64,000 nucleotides of DNA, taken from the NCBI GenBank assembly GCA_039027435.1, contig JBCCKF010000009.1, forward strand, positions 62,001 through 126,000, given 5' to 3'. This DNA is from CALBPI01 sp039027435. Lineage in GTDB: Bacteria > Pseudomonadota > Gammaproteobacteria > Steroidobacterales > Woeseiaceae. The position numbers and the translations under genes are program-made. Positions within the stretch are counted from its first letter, which is position 1. Each line of letters starts with the position of its first letter. This document shows, piece after piece, positions 44,269 to 52,492 of this stretch. The notes beneath the pieces are model-generated. The model was given only the letters and a program-made list of their open reading frames with translations, made no database searches and was not told the origin of the DNA.

Positions 44269-44967
44269 ATGCGCCGTTCACTTTTGTCTATATTTATAGG
44301 GTCGGTATTGCTTGGCGGGACAGCCAACGCCGAGTTCTCAGGGAAAGTCTCATTCGGATATCTCGGGACAAGCGGTAACGCGGAGAGCACGAGTGTGAAT
44401 GCCGGTTCATCGCTGAACTGGGCATATACAAAATGGGACCATACGCTCGACCTACAGGCGTTGGGTGCGCAGGACGATGTAGACACCACCGCCGAGGCTT
44501 ACATTGCCCAATGGAAGAGTGACTACGCGATCAACGAGCGCAGTTATCTTTTCGGTCTGGCGCGTTATGAGAAAGACAAGTTCTCCGGCTACGACCAACA
44601 GCTAACCCAGGCAGTAGGTTATGGTCGAAATCTGATCGATACGGAGTCCACCACCTGGGACATGGAGCTCGGTGCCGGTGCGCGCCAGTCTGATCTTCGT
44701 GACGAAACCACTGAGAGCGAGACGATCGTTCGGTTTGGCACCGACTACGCCTATCGCTTCACCGAGACCAATGAGTTCACGGCGAACTTCTCGGTCGAAT
44801 CAGGCGAGGCCAACACACTCGCCCAAACGACGCTGGCGATAAAGGCAAGGCTCGTCGGCGATTTAGCGTTAGTGGCCTCATATCGCGTCAGGTACAACTC
44901 AGATGTACCGGTCGGCAACGAAGAAACCGATACATTCACTGCAATATCCCTCGAATATGCTTTCTAG
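44269..44967 (+). CDS. DUF481 (YdiY-like) outer membrane beta-barrel protein
   Basis: 232 aa from ATG 44269. Signal peptide MRRSLLSIFIGSVLLGGTANA followed by EFSGKVSFGYLGTSGNAEST. Alternating beta strands continue to a C-terminal aromatic residue (ISLEYAF), typical of barrels inserted by BAM. Function unknown; E. coli YdiY is acid-induced. Confidence 0.9.
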   Translation: MRRSLLSIFIGSVLLGGTANAEFSGKVSFGYLGTSGNAESTSVNAGSSLNWAYTKWDHTLDLQALGAQDDVDTTAEAYIAQWKSDYAINERSYLFGLARYEKDKFSGYDQQLTQAVGYGRNLIDTESTTWDMELGAGARQSDLRDETTESETIVRFGTDYAYRFTETNEFTANFSVESGEANTLAQTTLAIKARLVGDLALVASYRVRYNSDVPVGNEETDTFTAISLEYAF

Positions 44968-45080
44968 GGTCTTGCCAACCGGGTTCGCGCTCGCGTAATA
45001 TTGCCGGCTCTCTGCGCCGAATGGTGCCGAATTCGAGCGCCGGACGACATTCAGTCCGCCTGCTCAACCGAGTAAAAACC

Positions 45081-45515
45081 ATGAAAACATTTGCTGCAAA
45101 ACCTGCCGAAGTGCGGCGGGACTGGTATTTGGTCGATGCTGCCGACAAAACGCTGGGTCGTTTGGCGACGGAAATCGCCCTGCGCCTGCGTGGTAAGCAC
45201 AAGCCTGTGTACACGCCCAACGTCGATACCGGCGATTACATCATCGTTATCAACGCTGAGAAGGTCCGTGTGACCGGTAACAAGCGCACCGACAAGATGT
45301 ATCACCACCATACCGGCTACATCGGCAGTCTCAAGAGCATGAGCTTCGAGAAATTGATCGATCACGCACCCGAGCGTGCGATCCAGTTCGCTGTAAAAGG
45401 CATGCTGCCGAAGAACAGCCTCGGCCGTCAGATGATCAAGAAGCTGCGGGTTTACGCCGGCGGCGAACATGACCATCAGGCTCAACAACCCATTCCTCTG
45501 GAGATCTCGGCTTAA
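45081..45515 (+). CDS. rplM: 50S ribosomal protein L13
   Basis: 144 aa from ATG 45081 (MKTFAAKPAEVRRDWYLVDA). GRLATEIALRLRGKHKP, DYIIVINAEKVRVTGNK and KGMLPKNSLGRQMIKKLRVY are diagnostic. Normal rplM-rpsI pair with a 38-base gap. The 113-base leader after the DUF481 gene may hold the L13 autoregulatory site. Confidence 0.98.
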   Translation: MKTFAAKPAEVRRDWYLVDAADKTLGRLATEIALRLRGKHKPVYTPNVDTGDYIIVINAEKVRVTGNKRTDKMYHHHTGYIGSLKSMSFEKLIDHAPERAIQFAVKGMLPKNSLGRQMIKKLRVYAGGEHDHQAQQPIPLEISA

Positions 45516-45553
45516 GGTCGGGTACCCGGAACATCAGATAGAACGGAACTTCT

Positions 45554-45946
45554 ATGAGCGATACCGCTTTTTACGGCACCGGCCGACGCAAGACTTCAAC
45601 GGCGCGAGTGTATGTACGCCCGGGTAACGGTGACATCACCGTAAACCGCAAGCCGCTAGATCAGTTCTTTGGTCGTGAAACCGCCCGAATGATCGTCCGT
45701 CAACCGCTTGAGTTGATCGGCCGTAAAGACGATTTCGATGTGACAGTGACTGTCACCGGCGGTGGCACAACCGGCCAGGCGGGTGCGATTCGTCACGGCT
45801 TGACCCGTGCGCTGATGGAGTACGACGAGAGTCTGAGACCAGAGCTGCGTAAAGCCGGCTTTGTCACCCGCGATGCGCGCGAGGTAGAGCGTAAGAAAGT
45901 CGGCCTGCGCAAAGCGCGTCGCGCAACTCAGTTCTCGAAGCGCTAA
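45554..45946 (+). CDS. rpsI: 30S ribosomal protein S9
   Basis: 130 aa. YGTGRRKTSTARVYVRPGNG at the start and the basic C-terminus KKVGLRKARRATQFSKR that reaches the P-site tRNA. Confidence 0.99.
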   Translation: MSDTAFYGTGRRKTSTARVYVRPGNGDITVNRKPLDQFFGRETARMIVRQPLELIGRKDDFDVTVTVTGGGTTGQAGAIRHGLTRALMEYDESLRPELRKAGFVTRDAREVERKKVGLRKARRATQFSKR

Positions 45947-46010
45947 GTCGCCACTCAACACGCGAGGACTTGCGGGGCGGGTATTGCGTCGCGCGGTCGC
46001 CGGCGCGTTT

Positions 46011-46084
46011 TGGGGGATCGTCTAGTGGTAGGACTGCGGACTCTGACTCCGCCAACGGGGGTTCGAATCCCTCTCCCCCAGCCA
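46011..46084 (+). tRNA. tRNA-Gln (anticodon CTG)
   Basis: Full cloverleaf of 74 bases with encoded CCA. Acceptor TGGGGGA/TCCCCCA starting with a U-A pair, as usual for tRNA-Gln. D arm GTC..GAC, anticodon stem GCGGA/TCCGC with loop CTCTGAC (anticodon CTG), T arm GGGGG/CCCTC with loop TTCGAAT. Confidence 0.97.
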
Positions 46085-46088
46085 AACG

Positions 46089-46119
46089 AAAAAAGCAGCC
46101 ATCGAGGCTGCTTTTTTTT
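46089..46119 (+). terminator. terminator after tRNA-Gln, also facing rpiA
   Basis: AGCAGCC (46094-46100) pairs with GGCTGCT (46106-46112) around ATCGA, flanked by A-rich and T-rich (tttttttt) runs. It can stop transcription in both directions, ending the tRNA unit and the leftward rpiA. Confidence 0.88.
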
Positions 46120-46138
46120 GATCAAATGTCTGTTGTGA

Positions 46139-46801
46139 TCACACTTGCATATGGCGCACGCCATCCCGTCCGCCCAACAGCAACACATCAGCTCCTCTGT
46201 GCGCAAAGATGCCGACGGTAACCACTCCTGGGATCTGGTTGAGTCGCGCTTCCATTTCTTTTGGGTTGACGATCGACAAATTGTGCACATCAATGATTTC
46301 GTTCCCATTGTCTGTGACAAACCCTTCGCGCAGGAACGGCTGTCCTCGCATCTTGATGATTTGCCTGCTCACGTAGGAACGAGCCATTGGGATTACCTCG
46401 ATAGGGAGCGGGAAAGATCCCAGCATTCCTACGAGTTTGCTTTCATCGGCGATACACACGAATCGGCGAGCGGCCGCAGCGAGAATCTTCTCCCGAGTAA
46501 GCGCGCCGCCACCGCCCTTGAGTAGCGAAAGGTGCTTCGTGACTTCATCTGCACCATCAATGTAGAGATCCAGTGAGCCTACGTCATTGAGCGGCATAAC
46601 CTCGAACCCAACAGATTCAAGTAGCGCGGTGGTCGAATCCGAACTGGAAACGACCGCGCTAATTCGGTCCTTATACTGCGGAAGCAACGGGATCAACTCG
46701 TTAACGGTTGAGCCGGTACCGACTCCAAGGCCGTCCACTCCGTTCTCCAGGAAGGTCAGCGCCTCAACAGCAGCCTTTTTCTTGTGGTCTGTAGAGTCCA
46801 T
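46139..46801 (-). CDS. rpiA: ribose-5-phosphate isomerase A
   Basis: 220 aa. GLGVGTGSTVNELIPLL, LDLYIDGADEV and LLKGGGGALTREKI carry the substrate-binding residues. Links ribose-5-P and ribulose-5-P; rpe is elsewhere in the window. Confidence 0.98.
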   Translation of the reverse strand: MDSTDHKKKAAVEALTFLENGVDGLGVGTGSTVNELIPLLPQYKDRISAVVSSSDSTTALLESVGFEVMPLNDVGSLDLYIDGADEVTKHLSLLKGGGGALTREKILAAAARRFVCIADESKLVGMLGSFPLPIEVIPMARSYVSRQIIKMRGQPFLREGFVTDNGNEIIDVHNLSIVNPKEMEARLNQIPGVVTVGIFAHRGADVLLLGGRDGVRHMQV

Positions 46802-46891
46802 ATCTGGTGATCATCGCACGTGAAAGAGAAATATACCAACGGAGTCAATAGCTTGTGGCTGGTTCCGTCACGGTTTTGTGAATATGGGGGC

Positions 46892-46919
46892 AAAAAAGTG
46901 CCCGCCGAAGGGCGGGCAC
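46892..46919 (-). terminator. terminator of the histone-like gene
   Basis: GTGCCCGCC (46898-46906) and GGCGGGCAC (46911-46919) form a perfect nine-pair stem. On the minus strand it is followed by six T (complement of 46892-46897). It lies 57 bases beyond the stop of the lysine-rich gene. Confidence 0.85.
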
Positions 46920-46975
46920 CTATATCGAGGCGTTGAGTCCGGGTTCTAGCCATGGCCGGACGAAGCCTCTAGCCG

Positions 46976-47452
46976 TTAGCGCTTCTTGGTGGCGCGCTTA
47001 CGGGTCGCTTTTTTCTTAGCGACTTTTTTCTTGGCTACCTTCTTCTTGGCGACCTTTTTCTTCGCTACTTTTTTCTTAGCTACCTTTTTCTTGGCAACTT
47101 TTTTCTTAGCGGTTTTTTTCTTCGCCGTTTTCTTCTTAGCTACCTTTTTCTTAGCAACTTTTTTCTTGGCGGTTTTTTTCTTCGCCGTTTTCTTCTTAGC
47201 TACCTTTTTCTTAGCAACCTTTTTCTTGGCAGTTTTCTTCTTCGCTACTTTTTTCTTAGCTACCTTTTTCTTGGCAGCTTTCTTCTTCGCTACTTTCTTC
47301 TTCGCTACTTTCTTCTTCGCAACTTTCTTGCGAGTAGTTTTCTTAGCGACTTTTTTCTTGGCAGCTACTTTGCGTTTGGCGGTGACCTTACGCTTAGTAG
47401 TGGCCTTCTTACGAGTCGAAGCTTTTTTCTTCGACGTCTTCTTGGTAGCCAT
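46976..47452 (-). CDS. lysine-rich histone H1-like DNA-binding protein with KKVAK repeats
   Basis: 158 aa from ATG 47452 with a ggag site; an upstream frame start at 47494 is less likely. Almost entirely Lys/Ala/Val/Thr/Arg. Residues 42-146 are 21 tandem pentapeptides (KKVAK, with KKTAK and one KKAAK), flanked by basic ends (MATKKTSKKKASTRKK; RKRATKKR). Resembles AlgP/Hc1-like and eukaryotic H1 C-terminal tails, so it probably binds DNA without sequence preference or compacts the nucleoid. Low complexity prevents finer assignment. Confidence 0.88.
   Translation of the reverse strand: MATKKTSKKKASTRKKATTKRKVTAKRKVAAKKKVAKKTTRKKVAKKKVAKKKVAKKKAAKKKVAKKKVAKKKTAKKKVAKKKVAKKKTAKKKTAKKKVAKKKVAKKKTAKKKTAKKKVAKKKVAKKKVAKKKVAKKKVAKKKVAKKKATRKRATKKR
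47015..47329 (-). repeat. 15-base tandem repeat coding for KKVAK units
   Basis: 21 in-frame copies of a 15-base unit. Within it a four-unit (60-base) block is duplicated almost exactly at 47110-47169 and 47170-47229, so the array has grown by recent slippage or unequal exchange. Copy number is likely to differ between strains. Confidence 0.85.
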
Positions 47453-47719
47453 AATGACTTCTCCGTGTGGGTACCCGGGGCCGAGTATATACATAAGATC
47501 GTAAAATTCCAGCGACGGCGTTTAAGGTGTGCAATGCGTTTTGCACTACGTTTATAGGGGCTCCCGTTACGCGTTGCGCTTTGCATTCTCGCTGCAGGTT
47601 TCGGGGCGCACTAGCGTTAGTCTGGCAGTGCGTTGTGATGACTTGCGACTTCGTTGGTAACCCGCTCACTGCAAACTCAGACTGACGCGGATACTTGTAC
47701 TGCGTGCTGCAGTGCGTAA
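47453..47719 (-). other. 267-base gap with several inverted repeats between ygfA and the histone-like gene
   Basis: No convincing gene. GTGCAA/TTGCAC (47529-47534 / 47541-47546) and ACTGC/GCAGT (47699-47713) are short hairpins. A long interrupted stem pairs 47614-47630 with 47667-47688 (GCGT/ACGC, AGTCT/AGACT, GCAGTG/CACTGC). The gap must contain the promoter and leader of the leftward histone-like gene and may hold an undescribed RNA. Confidence 0.4.
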
Positions 47720-48331
47720 TCAACGATTCCCCTTTAAACGTAAGGGTTTCAGCGCATTTCGTTTTCTCGCGATCTTGCTGCGTGAATGGAATATTTGCGA
47801 TGGTGTGACAACAAAATCCATTGCTTCGTCCCACGCTTGTACTTCTATACGGCTGCATCGTTGTTGCTCGAACGCGAGACCGATACAAACCACGTCACAC
47901 AGTTTTCTTAAGCGTGCGATCTCTCGATCGTAGTAACCACCGCCCATTCCTGTTCGATGACAGTGCGCATCAAATGCGCTTAAGGGAACGATCAAAAGAT
48001 CAATGCGCTTCAGGTGTGTTCGACACCCAAGTGCTTGCCGAATTCTCGGCTCGCGGATTCGGTAGCGATTGCGACGGAAGAAATGACGAGGTGCGACTTC
48101 AGTCCAATACATGGACCCACCATTCGCGACTCGAGGTGCGAATGTTTCTAGCCCCAGTGCGCACAGCAATGAGGTCAAGCGGTCTGTCGAGACTTCTAGT
48201 GGACCCGACAAGTAAACGGCGACACGCGAGGCATCTGCGTGCTTGATCAGCTGAAGGACGCGTCTAAAGATGCGCTCGCTTTGGTAATGTCGTTCTGGAG
48301 GCGAGAGTCGCTTTCTCGCCCGAATGCCCAA
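47720..48331 (-). CDS. ygfA: 5-formyltetrahydrofolate cyclo-ligase family protein
   Basis: 203 aa from a proposed TTG at 48331 (MGIRARKRLSPPERHYQSER). The frame is open to a TTG at 48421, but those 30 codons lack homology and cover the 6S RNA candidate. Family motif LIVPLSAFDAHCHRTGMGGGYYDR binds folate and ATP. Converts 5-formyl-THF to methenyl-THF. Position behind the 6S RNA locus is conserved in gammaproteobacteria. The C-terminal ~25 residues are unusually basic. Confidence 0.88.
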   Translation of the reverse strand: MGIRARKRLSPPERHYQSERIFRRVLQLIKHADASRVAVYLSGPLEVSTDRLTSLLCALGLETFAPRVANGGSMYWTEVAPRHFFRRNRYRIREPRIRQALGCRTHLKRIDLLIVPLSAFDAHCHRTGMGGGYYDREIARLRKLCDVVCIGLAFEQQRCSRIEVQAWDEAMDFVVTPSQIFHSRSKIARKRNALKPLRLKGNR

Positions 48332-48360
48332 GGATCGCGCTTCGTGCGGAAGCAGATTGG

Positions 48361-48527
48361 CTTGGGGCTCCAGTGGGGGGGCAGAAGGCTGAATAAGTGT
48401 ACTTCCCGCTTGCGCCGTCAACGACCATCACTCTCGAACCTGAGAGTAAGGTGGGGCCAACCACGATAGAACAGGCTTTCCGGCATCGCCGGTAATGCGC
48501 AAATCCACCTGCAGGCACAGCCCCGAG
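48361..48527 (-). ncRNA. ssrS: 6S RNA candidate
   Basis: The zapA-ssrS-ygfA order is conserved in gammaproteobacteria, and this gap fits. The ends pair: CTcGGGGCT (from 48527) with AGCCCCaAG (ending 48361), giving a ~167-nt RNA near the usual 6S length. Inside, an apical hairpin ACTCTC-aggttc-GAGAGT sits where E. coli 6S has its CTTGAACC/GGGTTCAAG hairpin. 6S RNA mimics an open promoter and binds sigma-70 RNA polymerase. Exact ends are uncertain; based on synteny and folding by eye. Confidence 0.62.
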
Positions 48528-48648
48528 GTAAAATAATTAGGGTCGAGAGGTTTCCAGGCCATCGTCGAACGCGGCAGGAAGCACAAACAAGATTGTTACA
48601 CGTGATCGTCCGTCGGCGCCAGCGTCTTAATGGCTGTTGTGCGTCAAA

Positions 48649-48963
48649 TCACAAATCCAACTGGCGCGCCGATCCCAACACAGCGTCCGCGCGCTCGTTC
48701 AGAGCCTTTAACCGCGTTGAGAAATTGGTCTTCAGGTCAGTCTCGTGGCCTTGAGACTTCAACAGGTCGTTTGCCATATTGAGTGCAGCCATCACCGCAA
48801 TGCGGTCGAGGCCGACCACTTTGCCGCTATCGCGAATTTCGCGCATCTGTTTGTTGAGAAGTTCTGCAGCGTCCAATAGAGCTGTGCGTTCGTTGACCGG
48901 GCATGACACCTGATATTCCTTTTCCAGGATACGAACGGTGACGTGTGCATAAACGTCAGACAT
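48649..48963 (-). CDS. zapA: cell division protein ZapA
   Basis: 104 aa. VTVRILEKEYQVSCPVNE, LLDAAELLNKQMREIRDSG and LDRIAVMAALNMANDLL are ZapA hallmarks, followed by a coiled-coil tail. Crosslinks FtsZ filaments at the division ring. Starts two bases after the upstream coiled-coil gene. Confidence 0.95.
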   Translation of the reverse strand: MSDVYAHVTVRILEKEYQVSCPVNERTALLDAAELLNKQMREIRDSGKVVGLDRIAVMAALNMANDLLKSQGHETDLKTNFSTRLKALNERADAVLGSARQLDL

Positions 48964-48965
48964 GG

Positions 48966-49196
48966 TCAGCTGCCGTTCTCCATCGCCTTAAGTCGGCCGA
49001 TCATGGCCTCCACCTTGCTTCGCACCAGTTCATTTTTTTGCAATAGCGACGCACGTTCATTCATTAACGTTTCCTGTCGCTCACGCAGTGACCGGTTCTC
49101 TTCGCGCAACTGGTCGCATACCCGCACGATGTCGTCCATGCGCGATTCGAGGCGTTGCAACGCCTGATCAAACTGGTTGTGGGATGCGTCAGTCAC
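48966..49196 (-). CDS. ZapB-like coiled-coil protein (TIGR02449 family)
   Basis: 76 aa from GTG 49196 (MTDASHNQFDQALQRLESRM); the frame extends to 49265. A single coiled coil: LREENRSLRERQETLMNER then KNELVRSKVEAMIGRLKAME, the TIGR02449 pattern. Always next to zapA; probably a division-ring partner. Confidence 0.88.
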   Translation of the reverse strand: MTDASHNQFDQALQRLESRMDDIVRVCDQLREENRSLRERQETLMNERASLLQKNELVRSKVEAMIGRLKAMENGS

Positions 49197-49327
49197 CCCG
49201 CGAATATAGTGACCGTCGGGAAAACGGTCAATGTATGAGTGCTGTCGCAGGCCTGAAGTGGCCACAACCCATGAGCTTGACTACGCTTTTGTTATGATTC
49301 CACACTGATTTTTGGGGAGATCCGACC

Positions 49328-49918
49328 ATGTCGATTGGCGACGACGCCTATCTCACGATTGAACGTTTGCTCGGTAGTTGCGGCGTAGAGGTGTCCGCTT
49401 CCGAAGCTGACGGGCGGCTGTTGAGCCTTGCCGCCATGCTTGGCAATGAGGCAATTGGCGTTTGGGTTCAGCAGCTGTTTGCACAAGCGGATGGCGGTGA
49501 GGACGGCGCGAGACAAGCGCTTGTCGAGTTCGCTGCGCAACGAATCGCGATTCTGGAGGCTGGGGAGGGTCTGCCCGATCTTTGCCTCCCAGACGACGAA
49601 GACGACATAAGGGACCGTGTCGGCAGTCTGGCGCTTTGGGCGACCGGGTACTTGAATGGGCTTGGTGAAGGGGCGGCGTTGCGAGGTTCCCCCGCGAGAG
49701 AGATTCTCGAGACGGAGCCACTTGTGGAGTTACTGGGTGATCTTGCTGAGATCTCCAAGGCTGCAATTGACGAGGACGACCTCGGCGAGGCGGAGGACGC
49801 GCATGAGGCTGATTACGCCGAGCTTGTCGAGTTTCTCAGAGTAGCGGCGCAGCTCTCATACGAGACGCTGACGTCGATCCGGGCAATCACCGATGGCGGT
49901 GAGGCGAAGGTCCACTAG
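49328..49918 (+). CDS. ygfB: YgfB/UPF0149 family protein
   Basis: 196 aa, acidic and helical. LGNEAIGVWVQQLFAQ, LCLPDDEDDIRDRVGSLALW and NGLGEGAAL match UPF0149/YgfB. In Pseudomonas YgfB affects AmpG/alginate-linked regulation; otherwise unknown. First gene of ygfB-pepP-ubiH, divergent from the zapA pair. Confidence 0.93.
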   Translation: MSIGDDAYLTIERLLGSCGVEVSASEADGRLLSLAAMLGNEAIGVWVQQLFAQADGGEDGARQALVEFAAQRIAILEAGEGLPDLCLPDDEDDIRDRVGSLALWATGYLNGLGEGAALRGSPAREILETEPLVELLGDLAEISKAAIDEDDLGEAEDAHEADYAELVEFLRVAAQLSYETLTSIRAITDGGEAKVH

Positions 49919-49919
49919 C

Positions 49920-51269
49920 GTGGTGCGTGTGCCGAAAGCGCCCAAGCAAGCGCTGGGAGAGTATCAGCGACGTCGGCGCCAGCTGATGCGCATCATGGGC
50001 AATGACAGTATTGCGATTCTGCCAGCGGCCCCAGTGCGTCCGCGCTCGCGCGACGTTAACCACGAGTATCGGCAGGATTCCGACTTCTACTACCTCACGG
50101 GATTCCACGAACCGGAAGCGGTTGCCGTTCTGGTGCCCGGACGCCCGGCGGGCGAGTTCATTCTTTTCTGCCGAGAGACTGATCCGGAAGATGCGCTATG
50201 GCATGGGGAGCGCGCAGGTCCTGAGGGCGTAGTGACAGATTTTCGGGCGGACGACGCATTTCCCATTGCGGATATCGACGACATTCTCCCGGGACTCATG
50301 GAAAACGCGACCCGCGTGTACTACACGATGGGACGTTACGCAGATTTTGACGTTCACGTGACCGATTGGATCCGACTACTGCGCGGGCGAAACATCAAAG
50401 GGGTCGATGCGCCGTACGAATTTGTCGCGCTCGATCATTTCCTGCACGACATGCGTTTATTCAAATCGAAGTCCGAGGTCTCACGTCTCCGGCGTGCGGC
50501 GAAGATCGCCGTGAGCGCGCATTTGCGGGCTATGCGTGCGGTTCGCCCCGGCATGACCGAGTTCGAACTCGAAGCGGAATACCTTCACGAATTCCGTCGC
50601 TTTGACAGTCAGCCCTCTTACCCGCCCATTGTGGGTGGCGGTGTCAATGGTTGCGTGTTGCATTACACGAGTAACAGCAGCGTTTTGTGCGATGGGGACC
50701 TTGTTCTCGTCGATGCGGGTTGCGAGGCGCAGATGTACGCTTCCGATATCACCCGCACGTATCCGGTTAATGGTCGGTTCACTCCCGAGCAACGTGCGAT
50801 TTATGACGTTGTGCTCGCTGCGCAAGACGCTGCCATCTCGGCCGCTACGGCGGGCAACCACTGGAATTCCCCACATGAGGCCGCGGTTAAGGCCATCACT
50901 CTGGGGTTGCGCAAGCTTGGGTTGTTGTCAGGCAATTTGCGTAGGCTGTTGAAAGACGAGGCGTACCGGGCGTACTTCATGCATCGCACTGGGCACTGGC
51001 TCGGCATCGATGTTCACGATGTCGGCGACTACAAGGTCGATGACCAATGGCGCTTGCTGGAGCCTGGCATGGTGATGACGGTCGAACCCGGTATCTACAT
51101 CGCCCCCGATGCCGACGTGCCTTCGAAGTGGCGCGGCATTGGTGTGCGGATCGAGGACGACGTCCTGATCACCCGGGATGCGCCTGAATTGCTGACGCGA
51201 GGTCTGCCGCGAACGGCAGCTGAGGTCGAAGCATGGATGGCAGGCAACAACGTCGAGGTTGCCGCTTAA
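49920..51269 (+). CDS. pepP: Xaa-Pro aminopeptidase PepP
   Basis: 449 aa from GTG 49920 after gaagg (49904-49908); ATG 49893 is an alternative overlapping ygfB. N-terminal creatinase-like domain, then the pita-bread domain with metal ligands in VLVDAGCEAQMYASDITRTY, FMHRTGHWLGIDVHD, TVEPGIYI and GVRIEDDVLIT. Removes N-terminal residues before proline. Confidence 0.95.
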   Translation: MVRVPKAPKQALGEYQRRRRQLMRIMGNDSIAILPAAPVRPRSRDVNHEYRQDSDFYYLTGFHEPEAVAVLVPGRPAGEFILFCRETDPEDALWHGERAGPEGVVTDFRADDAFPIADIDDILPGLMENATRVYYTMGRYADFDVHVTDWIRLLRGRNIKGVDAPYEFVALDHFLHDMRLFKSKSEVSRLRRAAKIAVSAHLRAMRAVRPGMTEFELEAEYLHEFRRFDSQPSYPPIVGGGVNGCVLHYTSNSSVLCDGDLVLVDAGCEAQMYASDITRTYPVNGRFTPEQRAIYDVVLAAQDAAISAATAGNHWNSPHEAAVKAITLGLRKLGLLSGNLRRLLKDEAYRAYFMHRTGHWLGIDVHDVGDYKVDDQWRLLEPGMVMTVEPGIYIAPDADVPSKWRGIGVRIEDDVLITRDAPELLTRGLPRTAAEVEAWMAGNNVEVAA

Positions 51270-51271
51270 TC

Positions 51272-52492
51272 ATGGCTGTACGAGCGGAACCACGTGTGAT
51301 CATTGCGGGAGCAGGTCCTGTGGGTCTTGCTGCTGCGGCGGCGATACGCAAAGCGGCACCTCGAGTGCAGGTGACGGTCTGTGATCCGGCGATTCGGAAT
51401 ATCCAGATGCCGACTGAGTCGGGGCTGCGGGTGATTGCGATGACTCCCGCGTCGATGAGTCTGTTCGAGAGCGTCGGAATACTGTCCGCTTTGCCCGAGT
51501 TTGCCCTTGCGCCGTACGAACGGATGCGAGTCTGGGATGCAGGCCATTGGGCAGCCGATGGCATTGAGTTCGCGGCCTACCGTGTCGGGCGAAAGTCGCT
51601 CGGTGCCATGACCGATGTCGCTGCGCTGCAGGCATGCTTGTTCGAGCATCTCGCTTCAGATTCCGGTGTGTCTTTGCTCGCTGATGGTGTTGCCGAGATC
51701 GAAGCGCGTGACGCCGACGTCAGCGTCACGATGTTGTCCGGTGATGCGCTCGAGGCCGAGTTGTTGATCGGCGCAGATGGGCGCCAAAGCCGAGTGCGGC
51801 AGAGTCTTCGGCTCGGCGTGCGGCGCTGGTCGCACCATCAACGTGCGGTAGTAGGAACGCTGATGCCGGAGCTTGCTCACGAACGCACGGCGCTGCAGCG
51901 TTTTCTGCCGGATGGGCCGCTCGCGTTATTGCCGCTTCGCGACGCCCGGGTTTCTCTGGTTTGGTCCACCTTGCCCGATCATGCGCGCGCACTGGAGTCG
52001 ATGAGCCCCGAGGCGTTTACGGAGGCGGTCAGCGAGGCCAGCGACCATGTTCTTGGTAACCTTTCACCCACCTCACCGGTGATCTCTTTTCCGCTCGAGA
52101 GTGCTTACGTGACAAATCCGATTGCACCTCGGACAGCATTAATCGGGGATGCGGCCCATGCGATTCACCCGTTGGCAGGTCAGGGCGCCAATCTTGGTTT
52201 CGCCGACGCGGTCGCGCTCGCGAGCATCGTGAAGGAGGTGGTCGAGTCTCGCGGTGACCCTGGTGATGCGCCGTGGTTGCGTCGCTATCGAAGGACGCGT
52301 CGCGCCGACAATCTGACCACACTGTTCGGCATGGACTTCATCAATCGCTTGTTTGGACGAGAACAGGGTGCGTTCGCAGACTTGCGTCGACGTGGCATGC
52401 AGTGGTTCCAGAGCAGCACACTTGCAGAACAGCTGGCCATTGGTCATGCGACCACCATGCGAGGCGTCGATGCGTTAGGTGAGTTGTCTTGA
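51272..52492 (+). CDS. ubiH: UbiH/UbiI/Coq6-family FAD monooxygenase
   Basis: 406 aa. Dinucleotide motif VIIAGAGPVGLAAAAAI near residue 10, LLIGADGRQSRVRQ and ALIGDAAHAIHPLAGQGANL. Hydroxylates a ubiquinone precursor ring. Only one member is here, whereas E. coli has ubiH-ubiI together, so it may serve more than one position. Overlaps the next gene by four bases (TTGA). Confidence 0.92.
   Translation: MAVRAEPRVIIAGAGPVGLAAAAAIRKAAPRVQVTVCDPAIRNIQMPTESGLRVIAMTPASMSLFESVGILSALPEFALAPYERMRVWDAGHWAADGIEFAAYRVGRKSLGAMTDVAALQACLFEHLASDSGVSLLADGVAEIEARDADVSVTMLSGDALEAELLIGADGRQSRVRQSLRLGVRRWSHHQRAVVGTLMPELAHERTALQRFLPDGPLALLPLRDARVSLVWSTLPDHARALESMSPEAFTEAVSEASDHVLGNLSPTSPVISFPLESAYVTNPIAPRTALIGDAAHAIHPLAGQGANLGFADAVALASIVKEVVESRGDPGDAPWLRRYRRTRRADNLTTLFGMDFINRLFGREQGAFADLRRRGMQWFQSSTLAEQLAIGHATTMRGVDALGELS

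Noticed and set aside
47015..47329. Possible CRISPR array
   Set aside because: The repeats are 15 bases, directly adjacent without spacers, and code for a periodic protein.
46986..47504. Long rightward frame rich in Phe/Leu/Ala (FLATFFLATFF pattern)
   Set aside because: It is the exact antisense of the KKVAK repeat gene; the hydrophobic repeat arises from the complement of Lys codons, and the leftward frame has the ribosome site and terminator.
47409..47888. Leftward frame across the histone-ygfA gap
   Set aside because: It overlaps both flanking genes in another frame, with no recognisable domain; the gap looks non-coding.
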